Shown piece after piece: positions 45,841-56,903 of a DNA stretch of 64,000 nt. The notes under the pieces were generated by a model that had not been told where the DNA came from, made no database searches, and saw nothing but the letters and a program-made list of their open reading frames with translations. The translations under genes were made by a program, and so were the position numbers. Source of the DNA: Perca fluviatilis (Eukaryota; Chordata; Actinopteri; Perciformes; Percidae); assembly GCF_010015445.1 (NCBI RefSeq), contig NC_053123.1, positions 372,001 through 436,000 of the forward strand. The letters are read 5' to 3'. The stretch's first letter is position 1. Every line of letters starts with the position of its first letter.

Positions 45841-47460
45841 GTCATGTCACATTTTGTGTGCATTCCTGTCTCGTACATTATTAATACCATTGTTTTGCAA
45901 AGGAAAACATTTGTCAAGTATAATCTCTTAAAAAGTCTTACGTTAAAAGTGTACTGTAGCTCACAAGTCATTGTAAATATGAGTAATTTTTTAATAATGA
46001 AAATTGAAATGTTTTTTTATTCCATAATGAAATTATCTGCATCAAAAATACAATTTCTACATTTGCTTTTATAATGATGTACTTTAACAATTATGTGACA
46101 ATTTGCAATGTTTTGCAGTTAGTATCTTTAATGCATGTTCTATTATTAATAAAACTAAATTACTTTTAATAACCCTTAAACAATGTATTACTCACATAAA
46201 AATGTCTCTCTTGTATTTAACCGAGACCTCTATCTGTTTCTATCAGAATCTAGTTTTATTTTGTTTTGATTTTGTGGATTTAGTCATATTCATTTATTCA
46301 TAAGCTGATCCGATGTTTAAAATACAATAATTTTCAATTTTTGTGTTACATTACTGTGATTTTGTTCAAACAACCTTTTTTTGAATTCCAAAAGAACAAT
46401 GTTGAACATGCATTTTTGCATGGCCTATTAAATAAATATGTACTGTGACATTAACATGTATATTATTTAAATTTTACTGTGCACAGACTGTTGCTTTTCA
46501 GTCAAACACTTGAGAAATACATCACTATCCTAAAACTCAGTATTCCAAGTGTATTGTAATACATTTTGTCATTTTGCCTTAGTTAGCTACTAATGTAGTT
46601 AAGATACAAACATTAATTAAATATGTATTTGCAATAAGTATAGTACTTCATTGTAAGTTACATTGTCCTGTTAAGGATGCTCTTACCTGTATCACACACA
46701 GGAGGGCACCACAAGCTCAGAAATGATGATGATTTGTGTTCCACAGAGTCTGTGATTGCCCATAATAACAGCATAAGATATATACTATGTGTCCAATTGT
46801 ATGACTTTAACAATATGGTGATAGCTGGTTACGTTACAGATGTTAAAGCAAACCTAAATTCTCTTTTGATATACCACTGGGCACTTTGCCCCTGGCTTTT
46901 TGTGGCTCTAAAAGTATACAGAAATAGACAAACGGTTAAAACAAGGGCAGGTATTGATTTTTTGATTTTTTTATATAAGCCATTACAGGTTTCTACCACA
47001 CCCTCACATGTATTTTGTATTTCATCAATGTAATTTATATTTTATGTCTGTGAAACAAATAAACATACACGTTTAAGCACACACATTTAAACAAACAGCT
47101 CTATGAGGATAGTAAACAGTAATACAATAGGGCAATGCAAAAGTGCAAATGGTGCTGGAATAAATAAAGAATTATTGATGTAACAGGTGCTTTATATCTG
47201 ATGTAGGTGGATACAGTGTACTGTATATTTGACAGATATTTACATGTTAAAATTATGTGTTTAACACTATAACATACTGAAAGGTGGACGCTGGGTGTTC
47301 CAGGGTAATTGCACAGGTATTGTTCCTGTGAAGTGAAGTGAAGTGAAGTGTCCACCATAGTGACGGCCTGTGGGGAGAAACTGTTCTCGTGTCTGCTTGT
47401 TTTGGCGAACAGAGTTCTGTAGCACCTACCAGAGGGGAGAAGCTCAGACAGAGTGTGATG
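45841..47460. other. AT-rich sequence, possible 3' UTR then intergenic
   Basis: No coding signal. Poly(A)-signal hexamers occur at 46148-46153, 46431-46436 and 47058-47063, any of which could end the SAMD9L-like transcript. A short 'gtgaa' repeat lies near 47328-47350. Confidence 0.4.
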
Positions 47461-47466
47461 AGTCTG

Positions 47467-47850
47467 TAGTAGCCTTGCTTTGCCAGACTTTCCTCCACAG
47501 CAGGAGGGTCTGGCTAGTCCACATAGTATTTCAGGATGGGAGAAAAAAAACGTGATCTGGTTTTTTGGCATTTCTTTAAACCAATCACAATCGTCATGGG
47601 AAGCCCTAAGCTCTGCACGCAGACGCTGCAAAATAGTCTCGGGGAAGGAACTTGTTTTGGTGAAACGTGTACGTTCAAAAGTTGTTTTAGTCGTGCAACA
47701 GAAAACTCAGATTGGACAGATAGTCTAGCTAGCCATCTAGATTTACCCTGCGGAGCTCTGAGGAGCAGTTAACCATAGTCCTCATGAATCCACCAGAGTT
47801 TGAAATTCCAACACAAAGAAAGCGGAAGCAAACGGACCTCGGCGAAGACA
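47467..47850 (+). mobile_element. MITE-like repeat, copy 3
   Basis: Same family as 20803-21088, from 'ccttgctttgccagac' through 'ggcatttctttaaaccaatc' and 'ctcagattggacagatagtc' to the 'aagcggaagcaaacggac' region. The right end is not preserved. Confidence 0.7.
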
Positions 47851-49521
47851 TGCATCCTGCAAACCAAAATGTATGTACAGGCCTAAGGCAGAGATGCAAA
47901 AAGCAGTTCAGAGGATGCTAATACATTTTAGAATCTCCTCACTTAGCCTGCACAAAAACAATAGACAGATGGTTGTAAGTGAACTCGAGGGTGGAGGAGG
48001 AGGATGGTGCGTCCCTGTGGCAGGTGATAGAGTCACAGGGTCGTGAACAGAGGAACCCTCACCTCCCTGGACGATGGACAGTCTGACTTGTGTTGTCATC
48101 TGAGGTTTGAATGGTCAACATGCATAATGCTGCACCATTTTTCTGTTTCTCACACTATATCTATTGTACTTAGACTTGCATACACAATCTCCTGTAGGTG
48201 TGCTGCAGATGCTGCGTTACCATGGGGGTCAGGATGATTAGCAAGGTGTGGAGCCTGTTCCTGAATATGTATGTTGCTTTCTGGCCTTTCTGAACGCAGG
48301 TTCTCGGCCTCAGGAGGCAGGCCTAGTCTGTGTCACGCTATACCAAAGCAGCAGATGGCTCAACAAGTGACAACATCTGTAAGAGATTGCATGTCTACAT
48401 TTGAGGAGAGACAGCTTACAGAAATCATAAGCATCTGTTCAGTTTTAATATCTTGGTCACATTGAATGCCATGAGATACAGCATGTGGCTGCATTTCAAT
48501 CTGCAAACGGTAGACCTGCCCAAGTATCTCCAGGCTATTTCATCTGTCTACCTTGGTGTGGCAGGTTTCACAGAGGGGTCTTGAATCAAGCGGCTTGAGA
48601 TCTTTTTTCTGCATTCTGGTAATTTTTTTTTGCAACAATTTGTGCCTTATCTGCATCAATCTATGGTGCAAATGACTTTATTTATGTAAAGGAAATTATA
48701 ATTGGTTTTTTATTTTTTTATTTTTTTTGGGGGGGGGGGATGTTGCACTGGCCAGTTTTGATGATTGGAGGGGTTGTAATGTTGTGGAAGGTCTACATGA
48801 GCTGCACACTCTAACAGGTGAGCTAGACGGTCTGTTAAACTTAGCAACACTGTTATATAAATAACAGACCGTAGAATGCTGTGATTGACCAATCAGAATT
48901 GAGTATTCAACCAAGCTGTGTAATAAAATGGCAATAACAAGCTAATTTGGTCATTAGTATGCTGTGTTTCTGACTCTGTCATGTCAGTCAGGATGGATTG
49001 AGTCAGATGATAGCCTAAAGTATGTGTGGCACTGCAACACATGGCTGAAAGCAATCTTCAGAGGGTCATCTTCTGGGGGGTCAAAGGTCAGTCTGGTGAT
49101 GAGTGTGTCCTTCCTATAGCATATTGCAGTGAAAAGGAGCTGTGGGTGCCAAACTTTTCCCTTTCAGTACTCAAAGAAGGACGACCGTCTGTAATGCTTA
49201 GTGTCCTAAATGTTACTTTTGGTTCCTGTTCTCTGTTATACATTTTGTGATTGGCTTTGCTCAGTGAACATTGTGTCACTGTGATTTGCTGCCACCCACA
49301 TACAAGTGAAAGCTGCACCTTTGGCACAGGGTCCAAGTGACTGAGCAAAACATTATGCGCCTACTTATTCCTGTCAGAGAACGGAGCTACATCTTCATAA
49401 TATACGAGTTGGAAAGTGAAAGCAAGCCTGCTGTGTCTCTTCAGAAGGTATCTTTTTGTTAAAAATAGAAGAAGTTAAAGTTAAGAAATAAATAATGGGT
49501 TGGGGACTATAAAACCCAGTC
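47851..49521. other. No recognised gene
   Basis: Mixed sequence with a G-run at about 48729-48739. I find no exon set or repeat with clear ends. Confidence 0.4.
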
Positions 49522-49529
49522 ACTTTGCA

Positions 49530-50388
49530 CAGAGGTGGAAAAAGTACTAAAATATTGTACTCAAGTAAAAGTAAAATGAAGTGAAATATTGAGTACAAGT
49601 GAAATTACCTATCTGAAAAATTACTCAAGTAAAAGTAATAAGTAGTTCATTTAAAATGTACTTTAAGTAAAAGTTACTTAGTTACATAAAAAAACTGTAA
49701 AACAGGGCTGGGGGACTTAGCCAGTGTCCTACATACGTTGTCCTACGGGTTGCTAGTGCTAGACAAAATTAGTAATGCTACGAAACATGTTGTATTGCTA
49801 ATTGGCAATTTGCTATTAGTCATGAAAATTTCGTTTGAAGTACCAATGCACAAATACTTACCAAAACATACTTCCGCAGATTAGATGTGGAGTTATTGAA
49901 TGCTGCCAGTTCAGTCACCTTTGGCAGGCACATCTGGCATTGCATGATGATACTTTTGGCCCTCTTGAATTTAAATGAAATAGGTGGCCAAGGATTTTCA
50001 TCATTTTGGGCGGCAGAATTTAGCTAGCATTTCTACCGAAACAGTCTCTGAACCATCGTCGCTCGCCTGATCCTCCTCCATCTCGTTCTCAAGCTCCTAC
50101 AGAAAGACTTGGAGCCTGGTAGGCAGCCTAGATGCTGATCATTCCTCACTGTAGTGGTTCTGGGCGCAATCATTTCTTCCTTTGTTAGTCAAATTTTTTT
50201 TTACTCAGTAACGGATGGGATTTGTAATGTAGCGAAATACAATACTTCACTCAAAATGTAATCAAGTACATTTTAAATGACTACTTGAAAAAAACTACTT
50301 GAAAAACTACTTGAAATATACAAAATACACAACAAAACTACTCAATACAGTAACGTGAGTAAATGTATTTTGTTACTTTCCACCTCTG
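49530..50388. mobile_element. hAT-like MITE with intact 8-bp target duplication
   Basis: Starts CAGAGGTGGAAA and ends TTTCCACCTCTG. Flanked by ACTTTGCA at 49522-49529 and 50389-50396. Subterminal regions are rich in 'agtaaaagtact' motifs. It is 859 bp with no transposase. Confidence 0.9.
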
Positions 50389-50908
50389 ACTTTGCAAAGT
50401 AAAGTGACATTAAAAGTACTCTACTGATTTATTTTTTAGCATTTCAACCCCATAACTTAATTAGACTCATAGTGGACTTTTGAGAAAAGAAAGATAAAAA
50501 CTGCTGCAGCAGAACCAGAGATATTGTCTTTTTTCCCCCACGCATTTATCTTCTTGTCAAAACCTGGGGCCTACATTACCCACGTAGCAACTTGATTCAC
50601 TTTTTCAAACTAATTCAATTGCAAAAATTTAAAGAATAAGGCTGTTGATATTTAATTTTTTTTTTATCACCAAAAAGACCAAAATGAGCAAAGAATTGAT
50701 CATTCCAACAAGTGTTGTGTGTATCCAAAAGGACACACACCACACACTCCTTCATTACCATAAACACACACTGTAGTTTAATCTGACTCAATCCCACATT
50801 CATCATTCAATACATTCTCAATAGCACAAAGTGTGTATTAACCTGCTGAAAATAGTCCCCAGTAAATGAACCATTTCCTCCTGTTTGTGTAGCGTTTGCT
50901 AAGAAACC

Positions 50909-51364
50909 TAAAGTGTTCATATTATGCTTTTTGGCTTTTCCCCTTTCCTTTATTGTGTTATATATCTTTTTGTGCACGTTATAGGTTTACAAAGTGAAAA
51001 AAGCAAAGTCCACCCCAAAGGGACTTAACATCTTGCAGAGAAAACACTGTTCACCAACTGCTCCAAACAGTTCTATTGTAGTCCAGCCTTTACTTCAGAG
51101 ACAAACGTGGTCACTTTGGAACACACGTTATAATGCTCGCCTAGCTGCTAGCATAACACGCCCTCATACTCTGCAACTGACTAGCTAGCAGTATTTACAT
51201 GTGCAACTCCCAACAAACAGAAGTGAGATGCCTCACTCTGTAGCTAAAACAGAGAGCTCAACACTGCAGCAATGTGCAGTACAACAAAAATATGGTGTTT
51301 TCTGAAAATTAAACCACATATTCTGGTACAATCTCTAAATACAATTATGAACCTGAAACTTTAA
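50909..51364. mobile_element. MITE of the 'taaagtg...cattatg' family, copy 1
   Basis: The left end 'ctaaagtgttcatattatgc' and right end 'caattatgaacctgaaactttaagg' match those of the element at 60029-60490 in the same order ('ttctggtacaa' precedes the right end in both). It is non-coding. Confidence 0.7.
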
Positions 51365-52520
51365 GGAGCAAATGGAGCTGAGTGCCACAGACATGGTGAG
51401 AAGTTGGAAAGTTTGAGAGATGCACTAACATATGGGTTGACAAAAAACAAAAAGCCAGCACTTTTACTGACTGTCATGTAAGGTATTCATCATTATGCAC
51501 TACTGTTTCCACTACTTAATTAATATTTAAATCTGTTTGTGGCACTTTTTGCCCTCTTTTGAATAACCAACAAACCAGACAGTACTATCTGATAGTTATT
51601 ATTCATATGTACTTTTATATTTTGTGTTACCATCGGAGTTCACTAAAACACAGTCTACAAAACCTTGGGAGCATTACGCACGATCACACGCATGGTCAAA
51701 AGGTAGTGGAAAGGTTTTACGCATGGAAATTCTTTATAAATCCCGACTTTTGCGAGGAATGTTGCGATGGCAAATTTTTCTTTTTCTTGCATAACAGGTT
51801 TTATAAATGAGGCCCCGAGTTCTGTTAGGGCGGTTTGGGGGGAGCCAATTATCTTGCTGGCCTGATTTATTATCTGGGCACGTTTTGTTTTGTGTTTGAA
51901 GGTGACAGCGTTGTATCAGGCTGACATATTTTAAGAGAGTATGGATTCAGTGTGTGAGCGGTAAACCACAGTTAAATTGTCCTCGCTGTGAGCTTCTTCG
52001 GCAGATGGAGGCACTGAAGGGCTTTCTTGTACACTGAGTCAGCGTGCTGTGAGAAGGACAGAGAAGTAAAAGATGTAAAGGCTTTACATGTACGCTGTAC
52101 AGTACAAAAAGTGGCTTGGGAGTGCTAGAGGGATTTTGACACACCACGTCCTGCCCTGTAGAGAGCGTAACAGAGCTGTGTAACGCTGACCTCAGCTCAC
52201 ACTCAAGTCTGACTAAGCCCTTTGTTGCGGGTAAGAATCAGAAATTATCTTCCTTTTCTCTATCTTGATGGAGTTTTTTATATTTTAAGAACTGCATGTG
52301 CAATGTTCAGTTGGGAATGAAAATGATCCTGATCATCTTGCGCCATTCTGCCATAAAGTGCAGCTGTCCACCCTACATCAACACATCTGTGAATAGCTGA
52401 GCTGGCTGAAAATTGGAAGAAAAACTTTGGGTCAGCTATGCCATCGGATATTTTGCCTTCACAAATGTTGTTCCTACTGTAATAATGCATCCCATTCATG
52501 GTACAGCGTTGCTGTGGTTT
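51365..52520. other. No recognised gene
   Basis: Intergenic sequence without a supported exon, repeat boundary or RNA gene. Confidence 0.4.
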
Positions 52521-52523
52521 TTC

Positions 52524-52712
52524 GGTGTTTTTTGCCCCCAACGGCGCCTTCCAGGCAGCGCTGCCTGGAAGGCGCCGTTGGGAGGCACTGGTTATGGTTA
52601 GGGTTAGGTTTGGGTTGAAACACTTAGGGTTAAGGTTAAGGTTAGAGTTAGGTGCCTTGAAGGCAGTGGTTGCAGCGCTCCCTGGAAGGAGCAGTTGGGG
52701 GCAAAAAACACC
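52524..52712. mobile_element. Small inverted-repeat element with telomere-like core
   Basis: The ends are GGTGTTTTTTGCCCCCAAC and its complement. Next to the left end is a perfect hairpin 'ccaacggcgccttccaggca' / complement. The core has several GGTTAGGGTTAGG-like units at about 52592-52650. It is 189 bp and non-coding. No target duplication was identified. Confidence 0.75.
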
Positions 52713-53162
52713 AGAGTGTGTTGGAATACAGATTTCTCTGAGAAAAAAATGGCAGGAACACTTTTGGTATCCTTTTAACCAGCGGTGCTCATGAAGGGAT
52801 CAAAGTACACAGAAAGGAGGAAGAGTTATGACTAAAACAGTCAGAAAAAACATGTCCAGGCACTCAAGGTTGATTACAAAGTGATGAAAAGCAAGACATT
52901 AAAAAACATTTCTATGACTTGTTGGTATAAATTCATTCCACTGTTTAGTGAATGGTGTGATTTTTCAGCTGAGTCACAATAATTAAAGTTTAATACAGTG
53001 CCTGAAATGGGCCAGTACTCTCCAGTACTGAGTAGTGATTTTTGTCCACATGTGTACCCTTACTTAAGTGTTATTAACAGTACTATTACTAGGTTGATAT
53101 TTATACTAAAATAGGTAATAGATCATGATTTATTGGGAAAAACCAAGCAGTTCTATGTAAAA

Positions 53163-53345
53163 TCAGACAATTGGGGGGCCTGGGTAGCTCACCTGGTAGA
53201 GCCCATGTACAGAGGCGCAGTCCTCGACACAGCAGCCGCGGGTTCGGTTCTGACCTGCGGCCATTTGCTGCAGGTCATTCCCCCTTGCTCTCCCCATTCA
53301 TGTCTAAGCTGTCCTGTCAAAATTAAAGGCCTAAAAAAGCCAAAT
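53163..53345 (+). mobile_element. tRNA-derived SINE
   Basis: The head resembles a tRNA with A-box 'tgggtagctcacctggtaga' and B-box-like 'cgggttcggttctgac'. The body is 'ctgcggccatttgctgcagg' and the tail is 'tcctgtcaaaattaaaggcc' followed by an A-rich end. The order is typical of fish tRNA-SINEs. It is diverged and not a functional tRNA. Confidence 0.8.
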
Positions 53346-54495
53346 AAATACATAAATGAAACGAGACATTCAGCACCCCGATGGAATGATGCTCTGTTTC
53401 ATAACCACATTTTCAGACACTCGACTGTGAGATTGGCAGTTGAATCAGGTTTCTGAATAGTCGACTATTTGTTGTCACCCCTACAAGATATACGAATGAA
53501 TATAAATATATTTAAGACCCATGCAACAATCATGTCATGCAACTGCTGAGTTAGGATACTGGCACTTTTTTTGGACCATTTCAGACACTGGTTTAATATA
53601 TGGATGTGTAGGACAGTTTCCCACAACTCCCTGAGCGGTGGTTCTCATCGAGCCCAAAATACATCACCCTGTTGACCTTCTTCCTTATAGTCCACTAGCA
53701 ACAAACCCAACCTCCCAACTCTGTCTGCAGGCTCTGAATTATAACCTTTACCCACTGGCGGGAGCACAATGTGACGATTGTGATTGTATTTTAATTCTGA
53801 TGGCAAAGTAAAAAAAGATAGCTTCCTCTGAGAATGGGCTAGATTTATGGGCCCTGTCCTGGCCGCCGGCCCCACATCCTCTCTGATCTGCTTTTACTCC
53901 AACGACCCCCCGACCCCTGGGGGTCATTAGAGAGCCCCCGAATGGTCCGGCTGGCCGCCAGCCCATCTCACACTGCTTGTTTTCCAATCAAATCACTATA
54001 TTTAACGGGGACACGAGCCCAGGGCCAAGTCCAAACAGACATCTGTTTGGAATTGTTCCTCGCAATTATTTCACACAGAAGTTCTCGCTCTGCACCCCCC
54101 TTCTGCTCTTCTCGCCCCACTTTTGTCTTTTGTTGGTTGTTGTTTGTTTTCAGCAAAAACCTCTCCCCCCCTATGGATTGCTAATGGACAAAAATGAGAG
54201 GGTGGGGGTGGGGAGGGGGAGTTGGGAGGTGTGGTGATAGGGAGGGTCTGGCTCCTGGAACCGCTGTCACAGAGATACATAGCCAGAGGAAAATAGGAAA
54301 AGCAGGGAGAGCTTTTTCATTCAGGACAAAGCAGGTTTTTCACTCTGAACACAGGGAACAGCTTTTCCACTCAGGGGCCCTGCACTGCTGCCAGCTCACA
54401 TGACGTCTCCATCAAGACTGTCCGTCAGGGGCTTTCATACCCCAGTGGCAGCCGGGATTTTAAACTAGGCTAATCTGATAGAGAAAAAGCACTCA
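53346..54495. other. No recognised gene
   Basis: Intergenic sequence. The GC-rich stretch at 53.8-54.4 kb has no splice or protein similarity that I recognise. Confidence 0.4.
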
Positions 54496-54499
54496 TTAT

Positions 54500-54630
54500 T
54501 ATGATTATTGGTGCTGTGTATTGTTGCTATCTGTCTTTTTTATTGCTTGTATTGTGTATTTTTTGTAATGTTAAGCACTTTGTGATTGTGTATCTGTGAA
54601 AGCTGCTATGAAAAAATAAACCCTAATTAT
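54500..54630 (+). repeat. LINE-like 3' end fragment
   Basis: 'aatgttaagcactttgtgat...gctatgaaaaaataaaccc' resembles the 3' terminus of L2-type non-LTR elements found throughout fish genomes. It is short, so the assignment is tentative. Confidence 0.4.
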
Positions 54631-54699
54631 TTTCATGTATCTTATTCTTTGGTAAAGACAGATAGCCAAAATACACACAGGGATGACAAGATTCAAATC

Positions 54700-54700
<1 letters not shown>

Positions 54701-54760
<60 letters not shown>
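54701..54760 (+). repeat. (CAG)20 trinucleotide repeat
   Basis: Twenty uninterrupted CAG units. Open frames of poly-Gln, Ala or Ser cross it, but no gene context exists around it. Confidence 0.95.
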
Positions 54761-54761
<1 letters not shown>

Positions 54762-54779
54762 TAAATAAGGTCAGCAGCA

Positions 54780-55620
54780 AATAAAAGTTATTAGCTATTT
54801 GAATAGGATTTGAATAGGCTTATCAAAAGCCTGTGTGAATAAAAATGTCTTCAGCTGTTTCATAAAAGCATCACAGGAGTCTAGGGATAACAATGATGAG
54901 GGGAGAGCGTTCCAAAGATTGGGGGCCAAGCTTGAAACCTTGAGTTTTAAAGTGGGTTTGAGGGACATCCAGCAAATTTAGCTCAGATGATCTAAGAGCT
55001 TGATTTGGCATATAAGGTTGGAGGAGGTCAGTTATATACTGGGGAGTACATTTTTTAGGGCTCTAAAAGTTAGCACCAGTACTTGAATGAATATGAAATT
55101 GAATAGGAAGCCGGTGAAGTGAGGCCATAGAACTGGTGTGATATGTGATCTCTTGTTTGTTTGATTAAGTTTATTTTGAACATGTTAAAAATAAAAAAAG
55201 AACATGTACAGGCAAGAAAACCAACAAAGACAAAATACTCAGATTAAGATTATTGTAAATAAGGATTTCTATGTTCAAAAAGGAGTAGGAAGAAGTTAAA
55301 AAAACTTTTTCTGGCCCTATCCCCTTTTTCTACTTTTCTGCTTAGAATAAAAGTACATAGTTATGTACAAACTATTTACAGTATACATGTACTTTATACT
55401 TAACACATACATGCATATATACCTTCTTACAGGCACTTATATACATGAATACCCATATACACATGCATACACACATACATATACATACATATTCTTTTTT
55501 ACTTTTTATTTTCCAGCTATCACCTGTCCAAGGTTCATCTGTCAGTTATATCAAACCCAATAATACTTGTTACTTCTAGTTAAAAGCCGAGTGGCTGCGT
55601 TTTGGACAGTTTAAAGATGG
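54780..55620 (-). repeat. Dispersed repeat interrupted by a LINE-like insertion (about 55145-55565)
   Basis: The outer repeat ('ggagagcgttccaaagattggg', 'ggacatccagcaaatttagc', 'aggaagccggtgaagtgagg') resumes after 55565 with 'gccgagtggctgcgttttgg', the expected continuation. The interrupting piece ('gtttattttgaacatgttaa', 'aaaaggagtaggaagaagtt') looks like a non-LTR 3' region. Boundaries are approximate. Confidence 0.5.
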
Positions 55621-56450
55621 TTAGCGAAGTATGATTCATTGAACAGGTAAAAAGGGCATTACAATAATCATGTCCTTACAAAGATATTGTGTGTTGTGTG
55701 TAACACTCATTCCATTCTTATGCACTTAAAGGACTATCATCCATATTAAGCCCCTGCCCATTTCCCCATGGATAACTGGCTTAGGACCAAAAAGCCTCAG
55801 CTCCTTTGGGACTTTGTTCAAACAGTTGACTTAGAGGAAAAGGTCAGACCGAGATCCACCCGTCTTCCACTCATGGAGGCTGTTCTGCGGCTGTAGAACA
55901 AGATTAGGTCACATTTTGTGTTTCAAAAGACTACAGCCATGCTGTACAGCTGTAACCTACTGAGCTAAATGCTAATATTAGCATGCTATCATGCTCACGA
56001 TGACAATACCCATCATGCTGTTTACCAGGTATGCTATAGTGTCTGTAAAAAATGTAAAATGTACTTTGAAAATCAATCTTTCACTCATGTTTTTCCCCCT
56101 AGCCATTACACTGAATAGACCATCAGAGGTCTGACTCTGCTGAGAGGTTGTTGGTGTTAAGAAAGTACAAAAGTGGTCATTGTGGCAATGAACATACAGT
56201 AGGCCTACAGCTTACACAGCTTTGTGTTTATACATCAGAGTGTGGGGCAATAGTTACAACTGGTTAGCCTACCGTGACTTTAGCACACATCTGAGACTCT
56301 CAGAAAGAACTTCACTAAAATTACCAACTTGGACATAACTTGTCACAAAACATAATGGCTGGTTTCCTGAATGCATGAGTGCAGAATGATCATGATGACC
56401 ATGAGTAGACAACTAAATGAGTTTGCTAATAGTCTGGTAATAGTGATGAA
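55621..56450. other. No recognised gene
   Basis: Intergenic sequence without supported features. Confidence 0.4.
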
Positions 56451-56451
56451 T

Positions 56452-56903
56452 TAGTCTTGCATATCCAACACACACACAGCGCTGCGGAGGAGGGTCTGGC
56501 TAGTCCACACAGCATTCCTGGTTGGGAGAAAAACGTGCTGTAGTTTATTGGCATTTCTTTAAACCAATCACAATCATCCTAAGCACTGGACGGAGCTACG
56601 GTGCCTCTGCAAAATAGCCTCGGGAAGGAACTTGTTTTGGTGGAACATGTGTACGTTCAAAAGTAGTTTTAGTCGTGCAACAGAAAACTCAGATTGGACA
56701 GATAGTCTAGCTAGCTGTCTGGATTTACCCTGCAGAGATCTGAGGAGCAGTTAACCATAGTCCTCACAAATCCACCGGAGTTTAAAATTCCAAATCAAAG
56801 AAAGAAGACAGAAACGGACATCTGTCCGAAATGAGGGACATCCGGCGGATTTTCTGGCGGCACCGGAGCAATCCTGGAATTGAAACGTCGTCGATATAGA
56901 CTA
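56452..56903 (+). mobile_element. MITE-like repeat, copy 4 (most complete)
   Basis: Runs from TAGTCTTGC to ATAGACTA. Flanks are GTGATGAAT and GCGATGAAT, an 8-9 bp duplication with one mismatch, supporting a hAT-like origin. Contains all blocks shared with the copies at 590, 20803 and 47467. Confidence 0.8.

Noticed and set aside
53163..53240. Functional tRNA gene
   Set aside because: A- and B-box-like motifs exist but stems do not pair and a SINE body and tail follow.
54586..54768. Poly-Ala/poly-Gln coding exon at the CAG repeat
   Set aside because: No splice-compatible neighbours or protein similarity. It is flanked by LINE-like and dispersed repeats.
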